NCBI RefSeq assembly: GCF_009664855.1
Contig: NZ_CP045928.1
Location: forward strand, 4,294,508 to 4,358,507
From: Flavobacterium sp. SLB02
GTDB lineage: Bacteria > Bacteroidota > Bacteroidia > Flavobacteriales > Flavobacteriaceae
Direction: 5' to 3'
Length of the DNA: 64,000 nucleotides
A program made the position numbers and the translations under genes. The notes beneath the pieces were generated by a model. It had not been told where the DNA came from. It was given only the letters and a program-made list of their open reading frames with translations, and did no database searches. Of this stretch, positions 51,942 to 60,657 are shown one piece after another (the first letter of the stretch is position 1; the number at the start of each line of letters is the position of its first letter).

Positions 51942-52419
51942 AAGTAAAATTGTTAATGCTGTAGTAAAGATATTCCTCTAATAGAGATTGAGCAAATAAA
52001 AGTACACGAACGGAAAATAATAGAGGATGAATACATTTTCTTCTTGGATTTAATACAATATCCGAATCAGTCATTATTCTTCTCTTCTTTTTCAGTTAAG
52101 TCTTCACAAAAGACAAAAAATTAAAAAACAAATACTTATAATTAAAAAATAAAACTCAAAAGTAATTCAACGTTATTCTGACAATCCTAAATTTACAACA
52201 TTTATAATGTTTTTCTTACGATTGATCATCAATAGTATACATGCTTAAAAATCCTATTCTGTTATTTTAAAAACTTTTTGTACTACTCTAAAAACATATC
52301 TCAACATACTTTTACATCAGATTTAAAGTGGAAAAATTTAGTAGAAATTAAACTAATTCGGAGATGGATTTACAATCCAATTTACAACAATCCAGAGAAA
52401 AAACATAAAAAAAGAAACA
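51942..52419. other. AT-rich gap between the LytS gene and the unrecognised gene pair
   Basis: No convincing gene. A 68-codon ORF (52278-52484) overlaps the next gene in another frame and lacks coding-like composition. A TACTTTTA box near 52310 could be the promoter of the gene pair; AATTTACAA-type motifs occur several times. Confidence 0.35.
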
Positions 52420-52644
52420 ATGAGAAATTTACAAAACACACCGCCAATAATTATACAGGCAAAAAGTATTGGACATCCAATTGACTTTAAATGGAATAAA
52501 AAAAAGATACACCAGCCTTTAGATCCTTTAGAAGGAAACGACGAACTTGAACATGCCTTAATGCAAATTAACCATAAAGCCCATACAGGGCAGCCGCTTT
52601 GCTCGAATGGATCTACTGGCGATATACAGGTTACACAAAAATGA
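52420..52644 (+). CDS. Unrecognised 74-residue protein, first gene of an ATGA-coupled pair
   Basis: Unknown. The protein is hydrophilic without signal peptide or membrane segment: PPIIIQAKSIGHPIDFKWN, KKKIHQPLDPLEGNDELEHA, LMQINHKAHTGQPLCSNGSTG, and a final GDIQVTQK. The ATG at 52420 is the first after an A-rich leader. Its TGA overlaps the ATG of the next gene by four bases, strong evidence that both are translated as an operon. I see no toxin, antitoxin, immunity or phage feature. It may be a lineage-specific small protein. Confidence 0.65.
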   Translation: MRNLQNTPPIIIQAKSIGHPIDFKWNKKKIHQPLDPLEGNDELEHALMQINHKAHTGQPLCSNGSTGDIQVTQK

Positions 52645-53150
52645 ATAATGATACCAAAAAAAGAATCGAAGCTTTATGGTGTTCTATTGGTAATATCGAA
52701 AATACAAAACCATTAGTTTTTGATACTGAATTTGATATTTCGGCCACCAGACATGTAAACGGGCCATTATGGATAGCCCTTATGAATGTAACTATGATTG
52801 ATGTGATGTATAGAAAAGGATTATACGCTATTCAAAGCGAACTTATTGGACTAGTATTATTAGCGCGCCATATTACAACACCAAGAAAAAGAGTTTTTGA
52901 CAAATGGTTCAACAGAACATTAGCAGTTTTAAAACGTGATTATCCATGTCAATATAATAATGAAGATGTAAATCAATACTACGAAGCCATTTATGACTCA
53001 TCTCATGAAGCTCTAATTTGTCGTGATTTTTTCTTTAATCCTGAGTTTGAAAATTCAACCGATGCAACAGAAAAAGAGATAAACGAACTCATTCATAATT
53101 TAGATACTAAATCCAATCCATTTTTGTGTTTCCCAAAAAGCGCTTCTTAA
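52641..53150 (+). CDS. Unrecognised 169-residue cytosolic protein, second gene of the pair
   Basis: Unknown. The ATG at 52641 lies inside the upstream gene's TGA overlap; the longer ORF (52599) would run 14 codons into that gene. The product is soluble and helix-rich: RIEALWCSIGNIENTKPLV, DTEFDISATRHVNGPLWIAL, IQSELIGLVLLARHITTPRK, and a Cys-Arg-Asp containing SSHEALICRDFFFNPEFEN. Four or more Cys are scattered. A weak composition match to DNA-associated small proteins is not enough for a call. A hairpin follows at about 53177-53216, shared with the alkaline phosphatase gene. Confidence 0.7.
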   Translation: MNNDTKKRIEALWCSIGNIENTKPLVFDTEFDISATRHVNGPLWIALMNVTMIDVMYRKGLYAIQSELIGLVLLARHITTPRKRVFDKWFNRTLAVLKRDYPCQYNNEDVNQYYEAIYDSSHEALICRDFFFNPEFENSTDATEKEINELIHNLDTKSNPFLCFPKSAS

Positions 53151-53176
53151 TTGATTGATACACTTAAAAAAAAACG

Positions 53177-53216
53177 AACCACACAAACTTCAATTATTTT
53201 TGAAACTTGTGGGGTT
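53177..53216 (-). terminator. Terminator after the alkaline phosphatase gene
   Basis: AACCACACAAACTTCA near 53177-53192 pairs imperfectly with TGAAACTTGTGGGGTT (53201-53216); on the minus strand a T run follows. It can also end the unknown gene pair on the plus strand. Confidence 0.6.
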
Positions 53217-53231
53217 ATTATCTTAATTCAA

Positions 53232-54647
53232 TTAAAACTTATTTTCAACTTCTGCAGCCTGCAACATGAGATAATGTAAATCGGTATTTTTTACGAAAGG
53301 TTTCAAAAGTTCACTTCCCGGACCAAACATAGCCAACTCTACATAATCAGCAGAGTGATCCATACTAATCCATCCAACAGAATTTATTTTTCCCTGCATT
53401 TCTGCAAAAGCTTTATAGGGCAATTTTTTATAATTATACAGTCCGTCTTCTTTATGCAATCCATCATAATAACTTAGTACTGTTTTTGCATCTTCATCAG
53501 AAACCGAATGACCATTTGCCTTTTCGATAATTTCCTTTACTTGCGAAACAGAAGATTGTGGTTTTATCTGATTCAGGATCCATTCATTTGTCTGGGTATA
53601 TTTCTGGATACTATCAAAATTATCATTGGCATCTTTACCATAAATAATTCCTGGATTGGCATTTCCGTGATCTGTTGTGATAATGACCAATGTTTCTTTG
53701 TCTTTTTCGGCAAAATCTATGGCAGCTTTCACCGCCTCATCAAACTCGATCTGATCATGAATCAAACCTGCAATATCATTTCCGTGAGCAGCCCAGTCGA
53801 CTTTACCGCTTTCTATTTGTAAAACGAAACCATTTTTATGATTTTTCATTCTCTCAATAGCTTTCTGTGCCATTTCAGCAAGACTTGGAATGTTTTTTTG
53901 TAAATCTTGGTCACTATTTCTATCTACGTAATAAGGAACACCATCTTCTGCAAACACACCCAAAATTGGCTGAGAATTTGAAGCCGCCTCCATATCAGAA
54001 CGTGTTTTTACTACCTGATATCCTTTTGCTTTAAAAGCGGCAAACATATCTTTTTTATCTTTTCTGGATTCGGGACTAAAATAATTTGAACCTCCACCCA
54101 TCATCACATCAAAACCAAGATCTAAATATTGTTCGGCAATATCATCTTGTGCGTTTCTGCTTTTACTGTTTACGCAAAAACCCGCCGGAGTAGCATGAGT
54201 AATAGGAACTGTTGTTACGCAACCCGCCATTTTTCCTGCCTTCTTGAACTTTTGCCAAATGGGTAAATGAGGTTCTCCCTGCGCACTCACATTAAGCACT
54301 CCGTTGTTGACTCTAAAACCGCCTCCCCACGAAGAACTCGCAGCCGAAGAATCCGTTACTATAGAACTGGCAGAAGCTGTATCCATCAAAGCTCTTGAAA
54401 CTCTGTTGTCTTTGTACAATTGAATCCAATTAGAACCTTTTCCAGTTTTTCTGTTCAGGAACAAATCGGTCATATTCAATGTTCCGGTACTCATTCCGTC
54501 ACTAACGAGTAAAATAATATTTTTAGCTTTTTTATTTTTATTTACAGCTTCTAAATCTAAAATATTTGCAGAACCCTGAAACGGATTCATAACTGCGGCT
54601 CCAATCGTTAATAAAGAACCACTTTTAAAGAACTTCCTTCTATCCAT
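53232..54647 (-). CDS. Alkaline phosphatase with twin-arginine leader
   Basis: PhoA-like phosphomonoesterase exported to the periplasm or surface, acting on organic phosphate. The 471-residue protein starts MDRRKFFKSGS, a Tat signal (RR at 3-4, hydrophobic core at 11-20). Metal ligand Asp50 (LLVSDGM) and the nucleophile Ser100 in VTDSSAASSSW are at the expected positions; later DHGNANPG and DHSADYV carry the other ligands. The ATG at 54647 is preferred to the ORF start at 54689, which adds a non-signal stretch. It is monocistronic. TatA in the window at 26533 could serve its export. Confidence 0.93.
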   Translation of the reverse strand: MDRRKFFKSGSLLTIGAAVMNPFQGSANILDLEAVNKNKKAKNIILLVSDGMSTGTLNMTDLFLNRKTGKGSNWIQLYKDNRVSRALMDTASASSIVTDSSAASSSWGGGFRVNNGVLNVSAQGEPHLPIWQKFKKAGKMAGCVTTVPITHATPAGFCVNSKSRNAQDDIAEQYLDLGFDVMMGGGSNYFSPESRKDKKDMFAAFKAKGYQVVKTRSDMEAASNSQPILGVFAEDGVPYYVDRNSDQDLQKNIPSLAEMAQKAIERMKNHKNGFVLQIESGKVDWAAHGNDIAGLIHDQIEFDEAVKAAIDFAEKDKETLVIITTDHGNANPGIIYGKDANDNFDSIQKYTQTNEWILNQIKPQSSVSQVKEIIEKANGHSVSDEDAKTVLSYYDGLHKEDGLYNYKKLPYKAFAEMQGKINSVGWISMDHSADYVELAMFGPGSELLKPFVKNTDLHYLMLQAAEVENKF

Positions 54648-54754
54648 TATTACTTTATTTATAGTAATTTCAAAGATAAAGAAATACACCCAACCACAAA
54701 ATTATCATTGTGTTATGATAATTACTCAAAGGCAGCTTATTATAATGACAAACA

Positions 54755-54796
54755 AAAACCCGACAGTATACTTATTGAGTATGCTGTCGGGTTTTT
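54755..54796. terminator. Terminator of rsmG
   Basis: AAAACCCGACAGTATAC (54755-54771) pairs with GTATGCTGTCGGGTTTT (54779-54795) with one G.U; T runs follow in both directions. It is 17 bases after the rsmG stop. Confidence 0.85.
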
Positions 54797-54812
54797 TATT
54801 ATTTTAAGAATA

Positions 54813-55442
54813 TTAAACCGTAAACTTCAAAGGCAAATGCACTACTTTTTTGGTTTCAAAAAATTCATCTTCAAAAATCGTAGACAAATCATATAAAGTT
54901 GCTTTTGGAAAATCCTTTAATTCTTCGGTCAAATCTCCTCCTTTTAGGTATAGAATTCCGTTTTTCAACGTATGCTTATGCTGTTTTTTAATTTTAGTTT
55001 TAATCCAGGAAACAAAATCCGGCATATTGGTAACGGCACGACTCACTATAAAGTCAAAATCGCCTTTTACCAATTCAGCGCGTTTTTGTTCTGCTTTTAC
55101 GTTCTTTAATTCTAATGCATCAACAACACCCTGAACTACTTTTATTTTTTTGGCAATAACATCAATCAGATAAAAACGCGTTTCAGGAAAAAGAATCGCT
55201 AACGGGATTCCAGGAAAACCTCCACCGGTTCCAACATCAAGAACCGTTGCTCCGGGTTCAAATTTCATTATTTTTGCAATTCCAAGCGAATGCAAAATAT
55301 GTTTTGTATATAATGCATCAATGTCTTTACGCGAAATAACATTGATTTTTTCATTCCAATCGTGGTATAAAAAGTCTAATTTTTGAAATTGTTCGATTTG
55401 AATGTCGGTCAAATCAGGAAAATATTTCAATATCTCATCCAT
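54813..55442 (-). CDS. rsmG: 16S rRNA (guanine527-N7)-methyltransferase RsmG
   Basis: Methylates N7 of G527 in 16S rRNA with SAM; loss of it can give low-level streptomycin resistance. The 209-residue protein has the family start DWNEKINVISRKD (about 29-41), SAM motif I DVGTGGGFPGIPLAI (about 68-82), and IVSRAVTNMPDFVSW. A minus-strand TACTTTTG box lies 17 bases upstream of the ATG. It is divergent from the fatty acid desaturase gene. No mnmG partner is next to it here. Confidence 0.96.
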   Translation of the reverse strand: MDEILKYFPDLTDIQIEQFQKLDFLYHDWNEKINVISRKDIDALYTKHILHSLGIAKIMKFEPGATVLDVGTGGGFPGIPLAILFPETRFYLIDVIAKKIKVVQGVVDALELKNVKAEQKRAELVKGDFDFIVSRAVTNMPDFVSWIKTKIKKQHKHTLKNGILYLKGGDLTEELKDFPKATLYDLSTIFEDEFFETKKVVHLPLKFTV

Positions 55443-55458
55443 TGCTCTAATTTTTTAA

Positions 55459-55466
55459 CAAAAGTA
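55459..55466 (-). promoter_or_regulatory. -7 box for rsmG
   Basis: Minus-strand TACTTTTG, exact TAnnTTTG, 17 bases before the ATG at 55442. Confidence 0.55.
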
Positions 55467-55522
55467 CTACTTTAGAGTTGAAATATTTAACTCAATTTTG
55501 CAAATTGAAAATTTATAATAAT

Positions 55523-55530
55523 TACCTTTG
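55523..55530 (+). promoter_or_regulatory. -7 box for the desaturase gene
   Basis: TACCTTTG, exact TAnnTTTG, 20 bases before the ATG at 55550, with a TTG at 55505-55507. Confidence 0.55.
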
Positions 55531-55549
55531 AAAACTATTTAAATTAATT

Positions 55550-56644
55550 ATGAATAACACTGCGCCTACATTTGCCAAACAAGACAATCTGAAGTTCTTC
55601 AGAACACTTAACTCACGAGTAAACAATTACTTCAAGGAGAATAACATTCAGAAAACTGGAAACTGGAAGTTGCACTTAAAAGCAATTATTCTTTTTGCAG
55701 TTTTTCTAACACCTTACTTTTTGATCTTAACTCTTAACATGCCGTTTTGGGCACAATTGTTATTAAACATTTTAATGGGAGTTGGAATGGCCGGAATTGG
55801 AATGAATGTGATGCACGACGGAAACCACGGATCATACTCTTCTAAATCATGGATCAACAAGATTATGGGCGGAAGTATTTATATTCTGGCAGGAAATGTT
55901 CACAACTGGCAAGTACAGCACAATGTATTGCACCACACGTATACTAACATTCACGGACATGATGAAGATCTTGATGCCGGAAGAATTATTCGTTTTACAC
56001 AAAACGCCGAATGGCAACGTTTTCATAAATTTCAACACTATTATTCTTTTTTCTTATACGGACTATTGACTTTCAATTGGGCTTTAACGACCGATTTCAA
56101 GCAAATGAAAAACTATCTGAAAAGAAAATTATCTTATGGAACACCTCAAAGTCCTGCCAAATTATGGACTGTTTTGGTTATCACAAAAATAATCTACGTT
56201 TTAATCTGGATGGTTTTACCAATGGTTCTTGGTGTAACCTGGTGGAAAGTTGTTGTTGGATTTTTCGTAATGCATTATGTAGCCGGATTAATTTTAAGTA
56301 TTGTTTTTCAATTGGCTCACGTAGTAGAAGAAACTTCAAATCCAATCCCGAATGAAGAAGGAGAAATGGAAAATACCTGGGCAATTCACCAATTGTATAC
56401 AACTGCTAATTTTGCTCCAAAAAACAAAATAATCAACTGGTTTACAGGAGGATTAAACCATCAGATTGAGCACCATATTTTCCCGAATATCAGTCATATT
56501 CATTACGGAAAAATTGCCGAAATCGTAAAACAAACTGCAATCGAATGCAACTTGCCTTATCATGAATTCAGAACCATGAGAGGAGCAATTGTAGCGCATT
56601 ACAAGCATCTTAAAGATCTTGGAATGAAACCGGAACTAGCATAA
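55550..56644 (+). CDS. Membrane fatty acid (acyl-lipid) desaturase
   Basis: Di-iron membrane desaturase of 364 residues. Three histidine boxes are intact: HDGNH (89-93), HNVLHH (124-129) and HQIEHH (304-309), the last with a Gln as in front-end or acyl-lipid desaturases. Two pairs of membrane helices (about 44-82 and 205-255) fit the fold. The position of the double bond cannot be told from sequence. No fused cytochrome b5 domain is present, so it uses a separate electron donor. A cold-induced membrane role is plausible only by analogy. Confidence 0.92.
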   Translation: MNNTAPTFAKQDNLKFFRTLNSRVNNYFKENNIQKTGNWKLHLKAIILFAVFLTPYFLILTLNMPFWAQLLLNILMGVGMAGIGMNVMHDGNHGSYSSKSWINKIMGGSIYILAGNVHNWQVQHNVLHHTYTNIHGHDEDLDAGRIIRFTQNAEWQRFHKFQHYYSFFLYGLLTFNWALTTDFKQMKNYLKRKLSYGTPQSPAKLWTVLVITKIIYVLIWMVLPMVLGVTWWKVVVGFFVMHYVAGLILSIVFQLAHVVEETSNPIPNEEGEMENTWAIHQLYTTANFAPKNKIINWFTGGLNHQIEHHIFPNISHIHYGKIAEIVKQTAIECNLPYHEFRTMRGAIVAHYKHLKDLGMKPELA

Positions 56645-56717
56645 AACTAAAAAAAATCTATTAATAATTAACCTTCCTTAATTAAAGTTGAAATTAAGGA
56701 CATTCAAAATTTTTATA

Positions 56718-57908
56718 ATGAATCATATTCTTTCAGACAGAATCAACAACTTAGCGACATCACAAACCTTAGCAATGGCTGCTTTAGCACGTGAGTTAAA
56801 AGCACAAGGAAAAGACATTATCAGTTTAAGTTTAGGTGAACCAGATTTTAATACTCCTGACTTCATCAAAGAAGCTGTTAAAAAAGCAGTAGACGAAAAT
56901 TACAGCACCTATTCTCCGGTAGAAGGTTATTTAGAATTGAGAGAAGCAATTTGCAAAAAATTCAAAAGAGACAATAATTTAGATTACAAACCAACTCAAA
57001 TCGTAGTTTCTACAGGAGCAAAACAATCTTTGTACAACATTGCACAAGTAATGCTAAACGATGGTGACGAGGTTATTTTGCCAGCACCTTACTGGGTTTC
57101 TTACTTCGAAATTGTAAAACTCTCGGGCGGAGTTCCAGTTGAAGTTCCAACATCTGTAGATACTGATTTCAAAATTACACCAGAACAATTAGAAGCTGCC
57201 ATCACACCAAAAACAAAAATGATGTGGTTCTCTTCTCCTTGTAACCCATCTGGATCTGTTTACAGTAGAGAAGAGCTTACAGCTCTTGCAAAAGTGTTAG
57301 AAAAATACCCAAATATATACGTAGTTGCCGATGAGATTTATGAGCACATCAATTTCTCAGGAACTTTCTGCAGCATCGGTTCAATCCCTGGAATGCTTGA
57401 AAGAACCATTACTGTAAACGGAGTAGCAAAAGCATTCGCTATGACAGGATACAGAATTGGTTACATCGGAGCACCGGAATTCATCGCAAAAGCATGTACA
57501 AAAATTCAGGGACAAGTAACTTCAGGAGCAAATTCTGTAGCGCAACGTGCAACAATTACTGCCGTAGAAGCTGATCCAAGCGTATTAAACCACATGGTTC
57601 AGGCGTTCCACACTCGTAGAGATTTAGTGGTTGGATTATTAAAAGAAATTCCTGGTGTAAAAATCAACGTTCCTGAAGGAGCATTTTACGTATTCCCGGA
57701 CGTTTCTTCTTTCTTCGGAAAAACTTTAAAAGGAACCGAAATCAAAGATGCAAACGATGTATCGATGTACCTTTTAGCCGAAGCTAATGTTGCAACAGTA
57801 ACAGGAGATGCTTTTGGAAATCCAAACTGTATCCGTTTTTCTTACGCGACAAGCGACGATATCTTAAAAGAAGCATTACGCAGAATCAAAGAAGCTTTGG
57901 CTGTGTAA
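56718..57908 (+). CDS. Class I aminotransferase, aspartate aminotransferase type (subgroup I-gamma)
   Basis: PLP-dependent enzyme that transfers amino groups between aspartate and 2-oxoglutarate. The 396-residue protein has the PLP-Lys at Lys238 in NGVAKAFAMTGYRIGY, with Arg246 of the YRIGYIGAP motif, Asn176 (CNPSG) and Tyr208-containing DEIYEH. The ATG at 56718 gives MNHILSDRINNLATSQT, the family start; the ORF start ten codons earlier is leader-like. It is followed by a hairpin with 16 T residues. Prephenate or other amino donor use is possible. Confidence 0.92.
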   Translation: MNHILSDRINNLATSQTLAMAALARELKAQGKDIISLSLGEPDFNTPDFIKEAVKKAVDENYSTYSPVEGYLELREAICKKFKRDNNLDYKPTQIVVSTGAKQSLYNIAQVMLNDGDEVILPAPYWVSYFEIVKLSGGVPVEVPTSVDTDFKITPEQLEAAITPKTKMMWFSSPCNPSGSVYSREELTALAKVLEKYPNIYVVADEIYEHINFSGTFCSIGSIPGMLERTITVNGVAKAFAMTGYRIGYIGAPEFIAKACTKIQGQVTSGANSVAQRATITAVEADPSVLNHMVQAFHTRRDLVVGLLKEIPGVKINVPEGAFYVFPDVSSFFGKTLKGTEIKDANDVSMYLLAEANVATVTGDAFGNPNCIRFSYATSDDILKEALRRIKEALAV

Positions 57909-57926
57909 TATCATAAATAATAATTC

Positions 57927-57967
57927 AAAGGGTGTTTTTTTTTTTTTTTTCAAAAACACCCTTTTTT
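57927..57967. terminator. Bidirectional terminator with 16-T homopolymer in the stem-loop
   Basis: AAAGGGTGTTTTT pairs with AAAAACACCCTTT; the loop side contains a run of 16 T residues (57935-57950). It lies between the aminotransferase and the serine hydrolase genes. Confidence 0.8.
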
Positions 57968-57970
57968 CAT

Positions 57971-59026
57971 TTAGTCAATTAAAAGCGAAGCAATATCTCT
58001 TGCAATCGAAGTAGGAGAATTACAATCACAATTACTTAAACCTATTACATAAATATGTTCAGTAGGCTCATAAACTCCCATTGATTTAAAGCCGAAAATA
58101 CTTCCTCCATGCTCGCGAACGATTTTGTCTTTTACTTTTTCAAGATGCCAGCCATATCCATAATCTATATTTACCCCATTAATTAACTGATAATTAGTAA
58201 AAGCTTTTTCTGTAAAAACAGGATTTAATAAAGCATTAGAATTTATCGTGTTTTGCCATTTTAACATATCATCTACATTCGACATTATCGAACCAGTAGC
58301 ATAGGGTATCGAAAAACTAATATAATTTGCATTTACATAATGTTCTTTATCACGATAACCTGCAACCCTGTTTTTAATAATCTTTTCATGGCTTGCATAA
58401 AACGTATTTTCCATTCCTATTTTCTTAAAAATATTTTCAGTTACAAACTCCTCATAAGTCTGTCCTGATACAATTTCAATGATATAACCTAAAAGTACAT
58501 ATCCGGAATTACAATATTTATATTGTTCACCAGGTTCAAAATCGCTTGGCTCATTTTTAAAAAAATCCACTAATTCCTTTGGAGACAAATCTCGTCTGGC
58601 AATATCTTTTATAGACTTCATACTCGTAAAATCCTTAATTCCCGAAGTGTGAGTTAGCAAATGATGTATTGTAATTGCATTCCCATTAGGATAATCCGCA
58701 ATAAATTTCTTAATTTCATCATTCACATTTAGTTTTCCTTTTTCAGCAAGCATTAAAACAGAAACTGCTGTAAATTGTTTTGTCATTGATCCAATTTCAA
58801 AAACAGATTCAGGTTTCATCTTAACATCCATTTCTAAATTAGCCATTCCAAAAGCCTTCCTGTAAATGATTTTTCCGTTTTTGGCAGCCAAAAAAACTCC
58901 TCCGGGACCTTCAGCTTTAAATTTCGAAGTAATCAAACTATCTATTTTACGTTCTCTATGCTGAGAAAATAATGCTGATGAGAAAATTAAAAATGCTATA
59001 ACATAAAAAATTGAAATCGATTTCAT
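57971..59026 (-). CDS. Class C beta-lactamase-type serine hydrolase
   Basis: Secreted serine hydrolase of the penicillin-recognising fold. The 351-residue protein has a signal peptide (about 1-20, ending LFSQ). SxxK is SMTK at 80-83 (Ser80, Lys83), the second motif reads YCN at 171-173 instead of YSN, and the third is HGG (REHGGSIFG) where class C enzymes have KTG. These traits fit esterase or peptidase relatives more than a true beta-lactamase, so antibiotic resistance should not be inferred. Substrate unknown. Convergent with the aminotransferase gene. Confidence 0.9.
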   Translation of the reverse strand: MKSISIFYVIAFLIFSSALFSQHRERKIDSLITSKFKAEGPGGVFLAAKNGKIIYRKAFGMANLEMDVKMKPESVFEIGSMTKQFTAVSVLMLAEKGKLNVNDEIKKFIADYPNGNAITIHHLLTHTSGIKDFTSMKSIKDIARRDLSPKELVDFFKNEPSDFEPGEQYKYCNSGYVLLGYIIEIVSGQTYEEFVTENIFKKIGMENTFYASHEKIIKNRVAGYRDKEHYVNANYISFSIPYATGSIMSNVDDMLKWQNTINSNALLNPVFTEKAFTNYQLINGVNIDYGYGWHLEKVKDKIVREHGGSIFGFKSMGVYEPTEHIYVIGLSNCDCNSPTSIARDIASLLID

Positions 59027-59126
59027 TTATCCGTTTAATTAATAATTAATAAAAACTTTGACGACTTAAACAAACTTCAGGTTACAAAAACAAAAGCTCT
59101 GAACCTAAAATATTACGGGTTTACCT

Positions 59127-59199
59127 ACGCCCTGGCTATTCATTGCAATCTTTTGCTTGATTTCATTACATAAAAGGATTTCCACTTCTATCCCTAACC
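59127..59199 (-). repeat. Structured dispersed repeat, copy C (minus orientation)
   Basis: On the minus strand GGTTAGGGATAGAAGTGG, AAATCCTTTTATG, an arm, AAAAGATTGCAATGAATAG and CCAGG. It shares the GATAGAAGTGGAAATCCTTTT block with copies A, B and D but its hairpin arm is different and weaker. Confidence 0.5.
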
Positions 59200-59235
59200 C
59201 AAATCTTCATATAAGACCTTTTAGTTTAAGAAATC

Positions 59236-59282
59236 AAATTAAATCTGCTCCATCTGCCTAATCTGCGAGAAAAATTAAATTC
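59236..59282. repeat. AATCTGC dispersed repeat, copy 1
   Basis: AAATTAAATCTGCTCCATC, TGCCTAATCTGCGAGA and the AT-rich tail match a second copy at 63791-63838. Non-coding. Confidence 0.5.
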
Positions 59283-59393
59283 ACTTTCAAAATTCCCATT
59301 CCACAATTTTATAAACACCCGTCATAATTCTATAAGATATAACGCTTAATAAAATCCCAACTTTGTAATATAAAATTTAAAAAACTATTTATT

Positions 59394-59852
59394 ATGATAC
59401 ATACAGATGAAACCACAGAAAAAGCAGTTAGTACCTTAGAAGGATTAATTTCAATCCTGGAAGACGGAAAACTAGGATACACCAATGCCGCAGAACATGT
59501 AGACAGCCCGGCAATTAAAACCGACTTTCTCGATTATGCCCGCGAACGTGCCTTATTCATTGTAGAAATACAAGACGAAATCAACAAACTGGGAAAATCA
59601 ACAGATACCTCAGGGGGCGGACCATTAGGAGCAATACACCGTGCCTGGATCGATATTAAATCTTCGTTTACAAGCGGAGATACCGAAGCCATCATCAATG
59701 CTTGTATTACCGGAGAAGAAGCTGCTATCGAAAAATACAAAATGGCTCTTGAACACAACCATCTTGACGCAAGTCAAATTGGTATTGTTTCAAAACAATT
59801 AAACAGTATCGAAAACACTGTGACAAAAATCAAAGCGAAAAAATTGTCATAA
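59394..59852 (+). CDS. DUF2383 / PA2169-family four-helix-bundle protein
   Basis: Small ferritin-like helical protein of unknown function. The 152 residues contain four predicted helices: EKAVSTLEGLISILEDGKLGY, IKTDFLDYARERALFIVEIQ, GAIHRAWIDIKSSFTSGD and the EEAAIEKYKMALEHNHL helix. The metal ligands that mark true ferritins are not obvious. DUF2383 proteins are often stress-induced. No signal peptide. The gene has its own terminator and no clear promoter box; the gap upstream is filled by repeats. Confidence 0.85.
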   Translation: MIHTDETTEKAVSTLEGLISILEDGKLGYTNAAEHVDSPAIKTDFLDYARERALFIVEIQDEINKLGKSTDTSGGGPLGAIHRAWIDIKSSFTSGDTEAIINACITGEEAAIEKYKMALEHNHLDASQIGIVSKQLNSIENTVTKIKAKKLS

Positions 59853-59877
59853 TATTTGGCACTATATTTTTGAGAAG

Positions 59878-59909
59878 AAAACTACTTGGTTAATAAACTA
59901 AGTAGTTTT
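59878..59909 (+). terminator. Terminator after the DUF2383 gene
   Basis: AAAACTACTT (59878-59887) pairs with AAGTAGTTTT (59900-59909), followed by a T run. Confidence 0.8.
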
Positions 59910-59975
59910 TTGTTTTTATTAAATCTCAAATTCTATATTTTTATCTCCAATACATAAAACAAAATTTATCAAAAA

Positions 59976-60521
59976 ATGAAAAAGGTAATTTTAGATCTGG
60001 CAGTAACATTAGACGGTTTTATTGAAGGTCCCAAAGGAGAAACTGATTGGTGTATCATGGACGACGATATGGATTTTGATGGTTTCCTATCCACTATAGA
60101 TACTATTTTTTATGGCAGAGTAAGTTATGATATGTGGGGGAATTATCAACCGGATGAAAACGCCAGTCCTGATGAAAAATCACTTTGGAAAGAAGTACAT
60201 GCTAAAGAGAAATACGTTTTTTCCAGCCAAAATAAAAAAGACGAGAATGCCACCTTCATAAATTCTGATATCACAAATACAGTAAATGAGATTAAGAAAC
60301 AATCCGGAAAAGACATCTGGTTATATGGCGGAGCAAGCCTTATTAAAACTTTCATTCAATTGAACCTCATTGATACCTATAGAATATCTGTTCACCCTAT
60401 TGCTTTAGGAAGCGGAAAACCATTATTTGAAGATCTAAAAAACCGAATACAACTAAAATTACTCAAAACCAATATTTTCAAATCAGGGGTTGTGCAACTT
60501 ATTTACGAACCCGCTAAATAA
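59976..60521 (+). CDS. Dihydrofolate reductase / RibD C-terminal family protein
   Basis: NADPH-binding reductase fold related to DHFR and the RibD reductase. The 181-residue protein starts KKVILDLAVTLDGFIEGPKGETDW and contains IDTIFYGRVSYDMWGNYQP and DIWLYGGASLIKTFIQLNLID, the usual family blocks. The substrate may be a pteridine or another carbonyl; it is not FolA, which lacks this GRVSYDMW block. Cytosolic, with no signal peptide. Monocistronic. Confidence 0.9.
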   Translation: MKKVILDLAVTLDGFIEGPKGETDWCIMDDDMDFDGFLSTIDTIFYGRVSYDMWGNYQPDENASPDEKSLWKEVHAKEKYVFSSQNKKDENATFINSDITNTVNEIKKQSGKDIWLYGGASLIKTFIQLNLIDTYRISVHPIALGSGKPLFEDLKNRIQLKLLKTNIFKSGVVQLIYEPAK

Positions 60522-60657
60522 AAAACTTCATTTATCATCATTCCATATTAGTTAACTATTTCAAAAAAAGTCACTTCAGCATTAGCAAACTCGAATTATT
60601 TATAAGAACTTTGCAAACTTTTTTCCATGAATACCACAAAAGCCTAAAGTTTTAGAA

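Noticed and set aside
51841..52074. 77-codon minus-strand ORF upstream of the LytS kinase
   Set aside because: Overlaps the first 100 bases of the kinase in another frame and does not extend its coding sequence.
52278..52484. 68-codon plus-strand ORF before the unknown gene pair
   Set aside because: Overlaps the start of the 52420 gene in another frame and is Lys/Asn-rich with no conserved-looking core.
57971..59026. Beta-lactamase resistance gene
   Set aside because: YCN and HGG replace YSN and KTG, and no AmpR-like regulator is nearby; a general serine hydrolase is more likely.
59850..59880. Second sigma-54-like site (TTGGCACTATATTTTTG) after the DUF2383 gene
   Set aside because: The -12 half does not match (TTTT), and it lies just before a terminator with no gene start nearby.
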